Assembly (NCBI GenBank): GCA_025453715.1
Contig: JALOPT010000082.1
Location: 1 to 13,438 of the forward strand
DNA: 13,438 nucleotides
Direction of reading: 5' to 3'
From: Methanoregulaceae archaeon
GTDB taxonomy: Archaea; Halobacteriota; Methanomicrobia; Methanomicrobiales; Methanospirillaceae
Numbering within the stretch: the first letter of the stretch is position 1; each line of letters opens with the position of its first letter. Below, piece after piece: positions 1-8,385 of this stretch. The translations under genes were made by a program, and so were the position numbers. The notes below the pieces were generated by a model, which was given only the letters and a program-made list of their open reading frames with translations, did not search any database and was not told the origin of the DNA.

Positions 1-3000
1 TGTATCGTGCTGAGCGGCTCACCCCCGTACCGGAGAGAATTATCTATAAGGTTATAGAATACTTTTTCGAGCAGCTGGTCTGCCAGTACCCTCACTTTCC
101 CGACATGAATATCGATGGCTATCCGCTCATTATGTAACAGGTTGGACGCCCGGGTGATAGTTACTGCGAGGTCCTGCCAGACAGGCTCGTTTATCCCGAT
201 ATCCTGGTAATCCCTGGTGAAAAGTATCTGGCGTTCGATTGTTGAAGTGGCTTTCTGGATCATGTTGATGTAAGGCGCAACAGTATCCCCGGGTGACTCA
301 GCCATGAGCAGGTCGAGGGCTCCCTTAAGGACGGTGAGCTGGTTCAGGAGGTCATGGCGGGTAATGCTGTTTAAGAGGTGCAGGCGCCTGTTTGTCAGCT
401 CGATCATCTCGCGGTATTTTCGCATTTCAGAGATGTCAAGAATTGTCCCGGTCACGTGGGCTGGTTTTCCCAATGTATCATACTGTATAACCTTTCCGCG
501 GAACAGCAGCCATTTGTAGGACCCGTCATTACAGAGGAGACGGTATTCTACATTGAGGAGCGGCGTATGACCCGTAAGAAAATTTTTCAGGCTGTTGCGT
601 ACCATTTCAAGGTCATCCGGGTGGACTAACCTATCGAGATGGGACATATCAAAGATGGTGGATTCTGCTTTATATCCTAGTATTTCAAGCACTTTCTGGC
701 TTACCGTGACCTTTGGTTCAGGTGATACATCACATTCCCAGATACCGATGTCCCCTCCTTCGATAGCAAGCTGCAACCGCTCTTCCTTTTCCCGGAGTTT
801 TTCTTCAAGGTTTTTGTAGCGGGTAATGAGCAGGCCGACACCTGTCAGCCGGACAGGTTTACCTGACTCGTCTGCAATCACGCGGCCAATTGCCCGCATC
901 CATTCAATCCGCTCTTCGGGGAATACCATCCGGAATTCTATGGCAAAATCCGGATCAGCCTTCCACCTGACAATAGTACCTGTAATTGTTGATTCGATAC
1001 GGTCCCGGTCATCGGGGTGGACAAACCTCATAAAATCCGAAAAATTGTCAGCAAATCCAGGTACCCGTTCTGATTGACCATCTCCGGCAGGGAGCTCACT
1101 GATGCGGTCGTTGACAATATTCCACTCCCAGAATTGGATTCCAGAGATGGATATGGCCATTTTCAACTTTGCATAGGTCTCTTTAAGCTCGTCCTCTGCC
1201 ATTTTCCGGTCGGTAATATTCCTGACATACTCAATTAACCCTTTCAATTCGTTGCTGGCTGCATCGATCAGAGGGAAACTGTAGAGTTCAAACCAACCGT
1301 CGATTTTACCGTTGGGGCCAATTTTCGGGACCGTTTCGACCCTCGGTTCCCTGGTGGATATCGTCTGTGAGGAAGGACACCTTTCACACGGCTCTTTCCG
1401 ATTATAATAGGCCTCGTAACATTTCTTTCCAACCAGCGGCATCTTGTGGGCGTACCAACCCTCCAGTGCAGGGTTGACCCGTAAGATCCGCAGTTCAGGG
1501 TCAAGGATGCTGATACCATCCCTTATGCTTGAGAAAATATTATTCAGGAAACGTTCCCGCTCTTCGAGAGCGAGCGCATATGCCTTTTTAACGGTGATAT
1601 CACGCCCGAAAACGGCAAGTTTCCGTACCTTGCCATCGGTGTCCCGTATGGGATTTATCGAGTTCTCAATAATCCGGTTGTCGACCGTAACTTCGAAGGA
1701 AACCGGTGTACAACCTACTATGGCTTCGCGTGCCCGCTCTTTTAACGCTATTGCATAGTTATCCGGGACGATGTGGTATAAATTGGTCTCAAGGATGTCG
1801 TCCATATTCATATGGAACCATTTTGCCGCAACCTCATTGATCTTCAGGATCACCCCTGTTTCATTAATCAGGACAGCGGCTTCATGGGTCGCATCAAGCA
1901 GGGCACCCGTCGTCGTTTCGCTTTCCCGTAATATCTCTTCAATCCGGTGACGTTTTGACGTTTCAATTGCGAGTGAGATATAATCTGCAACAGATGTTGC
2001 AAATTCCTGTTCCTTTCCGGTCCATATGCGCTGCTCCCCGGTATGTTCATGACATACGATACCGATCACGTGACCATTTAACCAGATGGGGACGTCCATC
2101 ATGGAGGTGATACCATGCGGCCTGAGATAGTCCTCAAAGAGTTCTTTCGTACAGAAATGATCTTCCACAACATCCGCGGTGATCAGCCTCTGCTGCCCTA
2201 ACTCCTGGAAATACACCGGGTGGCTGGTGGCATCGATATGCCCGCCCTCAACGTGCGAATTCGTACTCCTTGTATAGAGATCGCGGCAGGTGATACCTTT
2301 CCTGTCATCGTCACATATCCAGAAACTGACGCGTTCAATGCCAAGTACCGCTGCATCGGTCTCCAGGATGTGCCGGACTGCGGGATCAAATATCGTAAGG
2401 TCTGTCCTTGCAAGGTCAAGAAGTGCCTGGTGGTATCTCAGGTTCCAGTCCATCTGGGATTTGGCAAGTTCATCACTGTTTTTTCTCTCGGTGATGTCCC
2501 GTGCAATGAGGAGGACTGCAGAACGCCCCTGGAAACTGGTGAGGCGCCCCCGTCCTTCTATCCATCGTTCTTCCCCGGAAATCTTCCTGATCCGGTATTC
2601 CCCGAGTAGGGGGTGTCCTTCCTTTACCTTCGCCAGCTGGTACCTGGCGGTAGTACGGCCGTCATCAAGAACAAATTCAAAGATATTCCTTCCAATGCCA
2701 GACTCCCCTGATGGCAAACCGGCGAGCTCCGCCACACTTTCGTTCGCGAAAAGGACGGTACCATCCCAGTCAACAATAAAAATACCATCGGGAATATTTT
2801 CGACCAGTGATTTGAAAAGTACCCGGCTTTCTCTGATTTTTTCTTCAGCCGCCCTGATCTCGCTCAGGTCAATAATGATCCCACGGAGGCCGGAAATCTC
2901 ACCGTTCTGAATTATTGGTGATGCAAAAATCTGTATCGGGAATGTTGTACCATCCTTGCGGACCCCGGTATATATATCCCCCTGGGTACCTTTTCCTTCA

Positions 3001-4031
3001 ACAAGCGCCTGGATGCCCTCAGTCGCACGTTCGTGTTCCCCGGGATCGAGCATTACAAGGATATTAGCCCAGTCCCCGAGGTCTTCCCGGGGGTACCGGA
3101 ACATATCAAACGTGCGCTGGTTTGCGTACAGGATCGTACCCGATGTATCAATCTCAAAGACACTCTGGGGGAGCAGTTCGGTTAGTTCCTGGAACCTGTC
3201 CTTACCTTCGAGAATTGACGCCTCGTATTGTTTCAGGCCGGTGATATCCCGGATGCTTTCTATTGCACCGATAACATTCCCTTCATTATCGTAGAACGGT
3301 GTCGCTTTCGCCCAGACAATGGTCTGTTTTTTCTTCAGCTCCGGGACTTCTGTTTCTGCAATTATTCCATGCCCGTCCCGGGTGATATTTTTGTAATACC
3401 GGCTCCGGATATGTTCGTCTTCTTCATAAAGGAGGTCTATCAGTATTTTGCGCTTCGTGCCATAGAATGGTATGGCATACTCACAATCTCCCTTTCCAAG
3501 CATATCAGATGCAGGGACTCCGGTCAGGCCTTCGATGGCCTTGTTCCACGCGATTACCTTTCCATCACTATCAATTGCAAAGGTCGCATCGGGCAGGAAG
3601 TTAATTATGTCGTATAACTGGCGTTCCGAACGGATATGGGCTTCCTCAGCCTCTTTTCGCTTGCAGGCCTGCCGGACCATGTTCCGCAGTTCGGCAAACT
3701 GTGATTTCGGGTCCCCCCCTTTCTGGAGGTAAAAATCTGCCCCGTAGTTGAGTGCCTCAATGACCACCTGCTCCCGCCCGCGTCCGGTGAATATAATAAA
3801 TGGGGTCTTGTTCCCTTCTTCCCTGATCTTCTTGAGAAACTCGATACCGTCCAATGCCGGCATCTCGTAATCAGAGACGATCACATCGAAACGTTCCGGC
3901 CCTGATATAAGCCGCATGGCATCGAAGGCAGAAGCACAGGTCGTTACGCTAAGTCCCTGTTCACGTTCAATAAAAATGCGGGCAATATCAAGAAGAGCTG
4001 GCTCATCGTCAACAAGAAGTATCCTGATCAT
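1..4031 (-). CDS. Receiver/multi-PAS/GAF sensor histidine kinase (partial, C-terminus outside window)
   Basis: The frame is open for 1343 codons from ATG (4031-4029) to the window edge. Residues 1-120 are a CheY-like receiver: acidic pair D8/D9, phosphoacceptor D54 (VIVSDYEMP), T82 and K104. Then come seven PAS domains (about 137-262, 277-392, 402-516, 704-816, 827-942, 955-1075, 1084-1203), most ending in a PAC-like RDIT/LDIS signature, with a GAF-like domain at about 533-690. The H-box is RHDLLNQL with H1226 as the predicted phosphorylated histidine, and the N-box begins at N1327 (NLIDNSLRYGG). The G-boxes lie beyond the edge. There are no membrane segments, so it should be a cytosolic sensor. 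PAS5 carries C871, C882 and C885. No Shine-Dalgarno precedes the ATG. This layout is common in Methanomicrobiales: the receiver probably takes phosphate from another kinase. The signals sensed are unknown. Confidence 0.95.
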   Translation of the reverse strand, partial: MIRILLVDDEPALLDIARIFIEREQGLSVTTCASAFDAMRLISGPERFDVIVSDYEMPALDGIEFLKKIREEGNKTPFIIFTGRGREQVVIEALNYGADFYLQKGGDPKSQFAELRNMVRQACKRKEAEEAHIRSERQLYDIINFLPDATFAIDSDGKVIAWNKAIEGLTGVPASDMLGKGDCEYAIPFYGTKRKILIDLLYEEDEHIRSRYYKNITRDGHGIIAETEVPELKKKQTIVWAKATPFYDNEGNVIGAIESIRDITGLKQYEASILEGKDRFQELTELLPQSVFEIDTSGTILYANQRTFDMFRYPREDLGDWANILVMLDPGEHERATEGIQALVEGKGTQGDIYTGVRKDGTTFPIQIFASPIIQNGEISGLRGIIIDLSEIRAAEEKIRESRVLFKSLVENIPDGIFIVDWDGTVLFANESVAELAGLPSGESGIGRNIFEFVLDDGRTTARYQLAKVKEGHPLLGEYRIRKISGEERWIEGRGRLTSFQGRSAVLLIARDITERKNSDELAKSQMDWNLRYHQALLDLARTDLTIFDPAVRHILETDAAVLGIERVSFWICDDDRKGITCRDLYTRSTNSHVEGGHIDATSHPVYFQELGQQRLITADVVEDHFCTKELFEDYLRPHGITSMMDVPIWLNGHVIGIVCHEHTGEQRIWTGKEQEFATSVADYISLAIETSKRHRIEEILRESETTTGALLDATHEAAVLINETGVILKINEVAAKWFHMNMDDILETNLYHIVPDNYAIALKERAREAIVGCTPVSFEVTVDNRIIENSINPIRDTDGKVRKLAVFGRDITVKKAYALALEERERFLNNIFSSIRDGISILDPELRILRVNPALEGWYAHKMPLVGKKCYEAYYNRKEPCERCPSSQTISTREPRVETVPKIGPNGKIDGWFELYSFPLIDAASNELKGLIEYVRNITDRKMAEDELKETYAKLKMAISISGIQFWEWNIVNDRISELPAGDGQSERVPGFADNFSDFMRFVHPDDRDRIESTITGTIVRWKADPDFAIEFRMVFPEERIEWMRAIGRVIADESGKPVRLTGVGLLITRYKNLEEKLREKEERLQLAIEGGDIGIWECDVSPEPKVTVSQKVLEILGYKAESTIFDMSHLDRLVHPDDLEMVRNSLKNFLTGHTPLLNVEYRLLCNDGSYKWLLFRGKVIQYDTLGKPAHVTGTILDISEMRKYREMIELTNRRLHLLNSITRHDLLNQLTVLKGALDLLMAESPGDTVAPYINMIQKATSTIERQILFTRDYQDIGINEPVWQDLAVTITRASNLLHNERIAIDIHVGKVRVLADQLLEKVFYNLIDNSLRYGGEPLSTI

Positions 4032-4061
4032 TTGAAACACGCATGACTGACTGGATTGCCC

Positions 4062-4102
4062 ATTAAATACTTATTAGTTACTTATCGGAAAATTTAAATA
4101 AA
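4062..4102 (-). promoter_or_regulatory. Candidate TATA region for the sensor kinase
   Basis: The 121-bp gap before the kinase is AT-rich. On the minus strand it has two TATA-like elements, TTTATTTAAATTTT (4102-4089) and AGTATTTAAT (4071-4062). With the usual archaeal spacing of about 25 bp, these would start transcripts roughly 40 nt or 10 nt before the ATG. The second would give an almost leaderless mRNA, which fits the missing ribosome binding site. Which element is used cannot be decided from sequence. Confidence 0.45.
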
Positions 4103-4152
4103 GTTAACTGCTGGAAATTGCCCGTATGGGATAAGAAAATCATATTTTTTCA

Positions 4153-4968
4153 TTATTTTTTCGCAGTACCTTTAAAAAAGGTGTAACAAAATGATCCTTC
4201 CGGTGATGCTGTCTGGTGAAGGTCCCTAATACCCTTATCAAAATCTCCGGGAGAAATCATCCCATCCCTGACAGCAGGGTCGCGTATACCTTCAACCATT
4301 GGTATGATTGTCTTCCTGACAAACCCCTCTTCAAAGTCCGGTTTGGAGTGGTCAGAATAGACCATTCTTGGTGATACGTGGATGTCCTTATACCCCGCCG
4401 CTGCCAGGAGCGGGTAGAGTTGCCTGCCAATGAGGGAATTTCCCCCGGTTTTTGCCTGTACATCAATCAGGCAACACCATGCAGCAACCGCCATCCTGGT
4501 TTCAGGATGGAAGTAACAGGAACCATGATCACCTTCGATTACCGTTACCGACCCCCCCTGCTTAAGAAGATCCCGCAGGGCCCGGAGTGCAGTTTCCGGG
4601 TCCGGCAGATGTTCGAGTACGAAACAGACAAAAATATGATCGAATGTACATTCCTGGAACGGAATGGAAAAGATGTCTCCCCTGATAAACTGGTGCCCTT
4701 GGTGTCCCATGGTATCAAGTCTGGCCTTCGCCAGGGTGAGTGATGTCCCTGATATGTCCATTGACACTATCTCCGCACCAGGTGAATGACCGGTAACGAT
4801 ACAGGTCTGGCAGCCGGTCCCGCAACCAGCCTCAAGTATCAGTGACCCTGGTGGAAAGTACGTATCATAGTGGAGCAGGTCTGAAAGGGTCGATGCCTGG
4901 TCAGAGAGGCGTTCTGCCTCCCGGTCCGAATAACCGTGGACATATTGCGATTGTTTCATTCTCCTCAC
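4153..4968 (-). CDS. Class I SAM-dependent methyltransferase
   Basis: A 271-aa soluble protein with a Rossmann methyltransferase core. Motif I is LEAGCGTGCQ (residues 45-54), D71 after strand 2 (SMDIS) is the likely ribose-binding acid, GDIF (97-100) marks the adenine-contact region, and LEHLPDPETAL (118-128) is the typical post-motif helix. The N-terminal YVHGYSDREAERL segment is common in small-molecule methyltransferases of this group. The substrate cannot be told; the C-terminal 100 residues, which would shape the pocket, are not diagnostic. The start given is GTG; an in-frame ATG at 4959 (268 aa) is about equally likely, with AGGAG-like bases lying close to both. The gene is 70 bp downstream of the ABC permease on the same strand and may be cotranscribed with the exporter. 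Confidence 0.88.
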   Translation of the reverse strand: MRRMKQSQYVHGYSDREAERLSDQASTLSDLLHYDTYFPPGSLILEAGCGTGCQTCIVTGHSPGAEIVSMDISGTSLTLAKARLDTMGHQGHQFIRGDIFSIPFQECTFDHIFVCFVLEHLPDPETALRALRDLLKQGGSVTVIEGDHGSCYFHPETRMAVAAWCCLIDVQAKTGGNSLIGRQLYPLLAAAGYKDIHVSPRMVYSDHSKPDFEEGFVRKTIIPMVEGIRDPAVRDGMISPGDFDKGIRDLHQTASPEGSFCYTFFKGTAKK

Positions 4969-5038
4969 ATACTCCTGGAACTTCCTTTTAGTAACATCAT
5001 TGCAGCGTTCACCACCCTCTGAATTTTACTCCCGGATA

Positions 5039-5743
5039 TCAGGGGAGTGTCCTGACGATACGTTCTTTATTGAGGAACCTCGTCATCGCGTTGACTGCCA
5101 GGAGAAGGGCAACCGTGATGATCAGGGCGACACCCTCCCCTGCCCACGAAATTGCAAACCCGGGCCCGAGGAGCTCACGGGAGAAGCTGATCAGGAAGAT
5201 AAGCCCGAATATCACCCCTATGTTGATTATCTGGTTTTCCCGCATCCCGAGTAACAGCTGGATGAAACCGAGCACCCCTACCCCGCACGCGATAAATGCA
5301 GGCACAACGGTGATAATATGGAGGATTATCGGGCCTGACGGAAGAAGGACTTCCCCCTGGATTGAACCGGCGATGATGATCATCAGTACCGTTGAGGCAA
5401 GTGTCAGTATATAGGCCGGGATGAGCACACCGATTACCTTTCCAAGCCAGATCTCCTTAATCGGGAGTGGTCCAGCAAGGAGTGTTTCAATTGTCCCCTC
5501 CTGTTTTTCCCGAAGGAATGTCTGGCCTGAAAGGATATACCCGATAAGAAGCCCGATCATCAGCCCGTACGTAAACACAAGGCTGTCAATCCCCATCCCT
5601 GTACCAGCCCCTCCGCTGGCAATCAGTGCCGGGCCTGATACTGCCCCGAAAATAAAGGCCATGACAAATGCGGAGATCATCAATTGCGTGTTATGAGTCA
5701 GCTGGCGGATCTCCTTCCTGGCAATGACGAAAACACCCTTCAT
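5039..5743 (-). CDS. ABC-2 type transporter permease
   Basis: A 234-aa integral membrane protein with about six hydrophobic segments (near residues 21-42, 56-75, 103-125, 137-165, 170-188, 203-222). The cytoplasmic stretch at 79-98 (EKQEGTIETLLAGPLPIKEI) is the coupling-helix signature of ABC-2 permeases, which contacts the ATPase. It should pair with the ATPase encoded immediately upstream, whose stop overlaps this start by 4 bp (ATGA), implying translational coupling and a fixed subunit ratio. Family members export drugs, lipids, sodium ions or peptides. Nothing here identifies the substrate, and no periplasmic binding protein is nearby, which fits an exporter. Confidence 0.9.
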   Translation of the reverse strand: MKGVFVIARKEIRQLTHNTQLMISAFVMAFIFGAVSGPALIASGGAGTGMGIDSLVFTYGLMIGLLIGYILSGQTFLREKQEGTIETLLAGPLPIKEIWLGKVIGVLIPAYILTLASTVLMIIIAGSIQGEVLLPSGPIILHIITVVPAFIACGVGVLGFIQLLLGMRENQIINIGVIFGLIFLISFSRELLGPGFAISWAGEGVALIITVALLLAVNAMTRFLNKERIVRTLP

Positions 5744-6720
5744 TCTGCCACACTTCCTTTCCCTGGCACGGTGAAGGTTACCTGGCCGTCCTGCATGCCT
5801 CCGGCCTCGCGGACGACCTCGAGATAGATCTCCTCAAGTGTCCGTTTCCGTCTTACTGCTTCCTCCACCCCGAGACCATTTTTTATCAGTGCTTCAAGGA
5901 CCGGGGATGCGCTTGGCCCGGAAAGTGTAGCCCTGATATGACCGTGCTCCTCACAGGCCTTGGTAACACCTGGCACAGCGTTAATAATTGCAACAGCCCT
6001 GTCTGCCAGGGCCGGGTCAGAGAGTGTGATTTCAATTCCTGTACCTGACGGGCCGGCCCTGAGACGTTCGACTGAATCATTCGCCCTGATTGTCCCGCGG
6101 TGAAGGATTGCGACCCTGGAACAGACCCTGCTCACTTCGTCAAGGTTATGGGAATTTAAAAATATCGTCATGGCCTGCCGGGAAAGGTCAACAATAAGGT
6201 CATGGACCATCTTCTGGCCTTCAGGGTCCAGTCCGGATGAGGGTTCATCAAGGAAGAGGATTTCAGGCTTGTGCAGAATTGCCCTGGCAAGACCGAGTTT
6301 CCGTTTCATGCCGGTTGAAAATATACCAACGAGGTCGTCAGCACGGTCAGAAAGTCCTATATAGTCCAGCAGTTCACGGGTCCTCTCTCCCGGGTCAGGG
6401 ACTTCGTAGAGCTCTGCATAGTACATGAGGTTTTCACGGGCGCTAAACCTGTCAATGAGGCCGTTATTCTCAAAAAGTACCCCGACCCGCTTTCGTACTT
6501 CATCAGCCGTGTCAAGCGACTTCCCGAGGACAAGTGCTTCCCCCGAGTCCGGCCTGAGCAGGCCGAGGAGTATCCGCAGGGTGGTTGTTTTTCCTGCACC
6601 ATTCGGGCCAAGGAACCCGAATACCTCTCCTTTTCCAACAGAAAAACTGATGCCGTCCAGTACCCGTGAGCCCCCGAAATTCTTTGTCACCGAGCGGACC
6701 TCTATGCTATTCCTGTTCAT
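5740..6720 (-). CDS. ABC-2 exporter ATP-binding subunit
   Basis: A 326-aa ATPase, with the nucleotide-binding domain in residues 1-220. Visible motifs are Walker A GPNGAGKTT (38-46), signature FSTGMKRKLGLARA (134-147), Walker B ILFLDEP (154-160), D-loop SGLD (162-165) and H-loop H191. The Q-loop position reads FENNGL, with E84 where glutamine is usual; this FEN-type variant occurs in some CcmA/NatA-like exporters. The last 100 residues form the accessory C-terminal domain of this subfamily (about 227-310), ending with a TLEEIYLEVV helix. It energises the permease encoded next. The start ATG at 6720 is preceded only by a weak GGGGTG. Its promoter is probably in the divergent region shared with msrA. 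Confidence 0.93.
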   Translation of the reverse strand: MNRNSIEVRSVTKNFGGSRVLDGISFSVGKGEVFGFLGPNGAGKTTTLRILLGLLRPDSGEALVLGKSLDTADEVRKRVGVLFENNGLIDRFSARENLMYYAELYEVPDPGERTRELLDYIGLSDRADDLVGIFSTGMKRKLGLARAILHKPEILFLDEPSSGLDPEGQKMVHDLIVDLSRQAMTIFLNSHNLDEVSRVCSRVAILHRGTIRANDSVERLRAGPSGTGIEITLSDPALADRAVAIINAVPGVTKACEEHGHIRATLSGPSASPVLEALIKNGLGVEEAVRRKRTLEEIYLEVVREAGGMQDGQVTFTVPGKGSVAE

Positions 6721-6804
6721 CCGGCACCCCGGTCTCCAGCCGCGTCCCGGTGATTACGCCCGGGAAACGCTAAAGGAAGACCCTGCTGCATGATCTATGT
6801 GACG

Positions 6805-6876
6805 TCCGCTTATTTAATACAAATATTTCCACCGGCTTTTCCCGGGATTGCTCTGATACCAACCACCATATACAAT
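6805..6876. promoter_or_regulatory. Divergent promoter region, exporter operon / msrA
   Basis: The 154-bp gap between the two divergent genes has an AT-rich core, GCTTATTTAATAC followed by AAATATTT (about 6809-6827), readable as a TATA box on either strand. For the ABC genes (minus) it would give a leader of about 70 nt. For msrA (plus) there is a second element, CCATATACAA at 6866-6875. If that is the real TATA box, transcription starts near 6895 and msrA must begin at the downstream ATG (6899). No operator-like palindrome stands out. Confidence 0.4.
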
Positions 6877-7408
6877 GAGAGGGAAGAAATTGACCGGGAT
6901 GAATGAACAGATGAGTGGTGTGGGTCAAGGATCCGGTCACCTCAAGGCAACGTTTGCAGCCGGGTGTTTCTGGGGCGTGGAAGCGGCATTCCGTAGGATA
7001 AAAGGGGTAATATCGACAAGAGTGGGCTACACCGGTGGACATATGCAGAACCCGACATACCGGGATGTCTGCACGGACACGACAGGGCATGCGGAAGCGG
7101 TGGAGATCACGTACGATCCCGCACTGTTATCATACGGGCAGTTGCTGGAAGAGTTTTTCAGGATACACGACCCGACCACCCCTGACCGGCAGGGCCCTGA
7201 TTTCGGGAGCCAGTACCGTTCAGCGATTTTTTACCATGATGATACGCAACGTGCAGCAGCGGAATCTTCAATCATGCAGCTGGAAAAGAGTAGACGCTAC
7301 CGGCAGCCGGTCGTGACCCAGGTCGTCCCTGCCCGGGAATTTTACGAGGCCGAGGAGTACCACCAGCAGTACTTCGAGAAGAACAAGGGTGCTCGGTGCC
7401 ATATTTAG
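6875..7408 (+). CDS. msrA: Peptide methionine sulfoxide reductase MsrA
   Basis: A 177-aa cytosolic enzyme that reduces methionine-S-sulfoxide in proteins, usually recycled by thioredoxin. The catalytic motif GCFWG has nucleophile C31 and W33. Other family signatures are GYTGG (51-55), GHAEAVE (71-77), GSQYRS (111-116) and AEEYHQQY (159-166). The only cysteine near the C-terminus is C175 in the final GARCHI, which could be the resolving cysteine; a longer tail with a second cysteine, as in the E. coli enzyme, is absent. Homology begins near residue 24, so the ATG at 6899 (169 aa) is a likely alternative start. Neither start has a good ribosome binding site. In a strict anaerobe it would serve as oxygen-stress repair. 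Confidence 0.95.
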   Translation: MRGKKLTGMNEQMSGVGQGSGHLKATFAAGCFWGVEAAFRRIKGVISTRVGYTGGHMQNPTYRDVCTDTTGHAEAVEITYDPALLSYGQLLEEFFRIHDPTTPDRQGPDFGSQYRSAIFYHDDTQRAAAESSIMQLEKSRRYRQPVVTQVVPAREFYEAEEYHQQYFEKNKGARCHI

Positions 7409-7562
7409 GGAAATGGTTGTGGAAAATTGTTTGATTTAGGGGTGGATACTGGTGATGTTAATTCCCTGTTATCTCCTGAAAAACTTGAAAAAATAGGTGT
7501 GAATTAAGAAATACCCCATCTACCTCTTTTATTGAATAAATACAGGGCACCTGGTATAGTAC

Positions 7563-7595
7563 CTTAAAATTTACCTGTGTTCCAATCCAACAAGG
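7563..7595 (+). promoter_or_regulatory. TATA-like box and ribosome binding site for the cysteine-cluster gene
   Basis: CTTAAAATTTA at 7563-7573 resembles an archaeal TATA box. AAGG at 7592-7595 lies 7 nt before the ATG at 7603. The two are close, so if the AAGG is used the transcript must start further upstream, for example from the second AT-rich element TTTTATTGAATAAATA near 7526-7541. Confidence 0.35.
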
Positions 7596-7602
7596 TACAA
7601 CA

Positions 7603-7935
7603 ATGAAAACACCTCAAACTGATTCATCACCAGGTACATGCAACCGGTGCGGGGAGTGTTGTCGCTGGCTCCCTGTTATCGCGGTCCGGCAATGTAAACC
7701 CCACCAGGTTCAATATCTCAGGGAACGGGGGTTGAAGGAAGCAGAAGGTTATTTCCTTGCCGACGCTCCATGCCAGCACCTATGCGAGGAGAGGACTGAT
7801 AATAGCGGGGTAAAGAAGTGGGTTTGCGATATCTATGAGGCCCGCCCCGCTACCTGCCGGGACTTCTGCGGGAAGACGTTGAGCGGTGGCAAACGGTATT
7901 ACGTTCCGCCAAGTTGTACAATGATTAGAAGGTAG
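7603..7935 (+). CDS. YkgJ-family cysteine cluster protein
   Basis: A 110-aa protein with 11 cysteines. The N-terminal CNRCGECC (C13, C16, C19, C20) and the later C57, C75 (CDIYEARP) and C85 (TCRDF) match the pattern of the YkgJ/UPF0153 family, annotated as zinc- or iron-chelating. The metal is probably held by the CxxCxxCC set together with the C75/C85 region. Family members usually have FP after the last cysteine motif; here it is FCG, adding a further cysteine (C89). The biochemical role of the family is unknown. It is monocistronic, with msrA 194 bp upstream on the same strand and no gene close downstream. It has no signal peptide or membrane segment. Confidence 0.85.
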   Translation: MKTPQTDSSPGTCNRCGECCRWLPVIAVRQCKPHQVQYLRERGLKEAEGYFLADAPCQHLCEERTDNSGVKKWVCDIYEARPATCRDFCGKTLSGGKRYYVPPSCTMIRR

Positions 7936-8385
7936 GCAAGCAGGTCTCGAAAAATACCGCAGGAAAACAGAGGGGGACCTGGGCCCTTGGAATTTTTCTC
8001 CTGATCAATTTTTTAGATCTCTATCCCCCGTTAAAGCCGGATTCAGGAAATATCCGTCAATATTTTTTTTAATACGCAAAAATCTTCCACCCGCTTGTCT
8101 TTATCGTGCATAGATGGTGAGAGGTATAATTGGAAACAGAGACCTTAATGAAACCAGGTGTCTGGATGGCATTTGCGTTACAAAGAAGGTTGAAGCAAAG
8201 GGGATCAGCATGGTCATTGTCCCTGTCCGGGCAGAACCATAATGTGACCTTTACCTGCAGGCCTTCCGGGGAATGAGCCTCCGGTGCAGGCCCGGCCGTG
8301 ACCACGCCTCTGCTCCTCTCCTCCTCCATGGGGCACACCGGTGGCGTGGTATCATGCTTAACCTGTCCGGGACAATACCATTCGT
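7936..8385. other. Gene-poor stretch between ykgJ-like gene and winged-helix regulator
   Basis: Neither strand has a convincing gene. Three T-runs on the plus strand (T5 at 7993-7997, T6 at 8009-8014, T8 at 8063-8070) could terminate the cysteine-cluster transcript, since archaeal terminators are often plain oligo-T. On the minus strand an open frame of 121 codons (8434-8069) overlaps the end of the regulator gene in another frame. It has no ribosome binding site and no recognisable domain, and is treated as a possible remnant rather than a gene. No tRNA-like or box C/D pattern was found. Confidence 0.5.
7993..8070 (+). terminator. Oligo-T transcription terminator region after the cysteine-cluster gene
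   Basis: Three T tracts of 5, 6 and 8 residues follow the stop codon by 57, 73 and 127 nt. No stable hairpin is needed or obvious, in keeping with archaeal intrinsic termination. The T8 tract is the strongest in this gap. Confidence 0.35.

Noticed and set aside
2290..2910. 206-codon plus-strand frame
   Set aside because: It is antisense to the PAS/GAF part of the kinase, where the minus-strand translation matches domain signatures throughout.
7451..7478. Box C/D guide RNA-like pattern (GTGATGT ... CTGA)
   Set aside because: The C box is imperfect, the spacing is too short, and there is no terminal stem.
7442..7507. Possible 21-codon small gene after msrA (GTG start)
   Set aside because: It has no ribosome binding site and is simply the in-frame continuation past the msrA stop.
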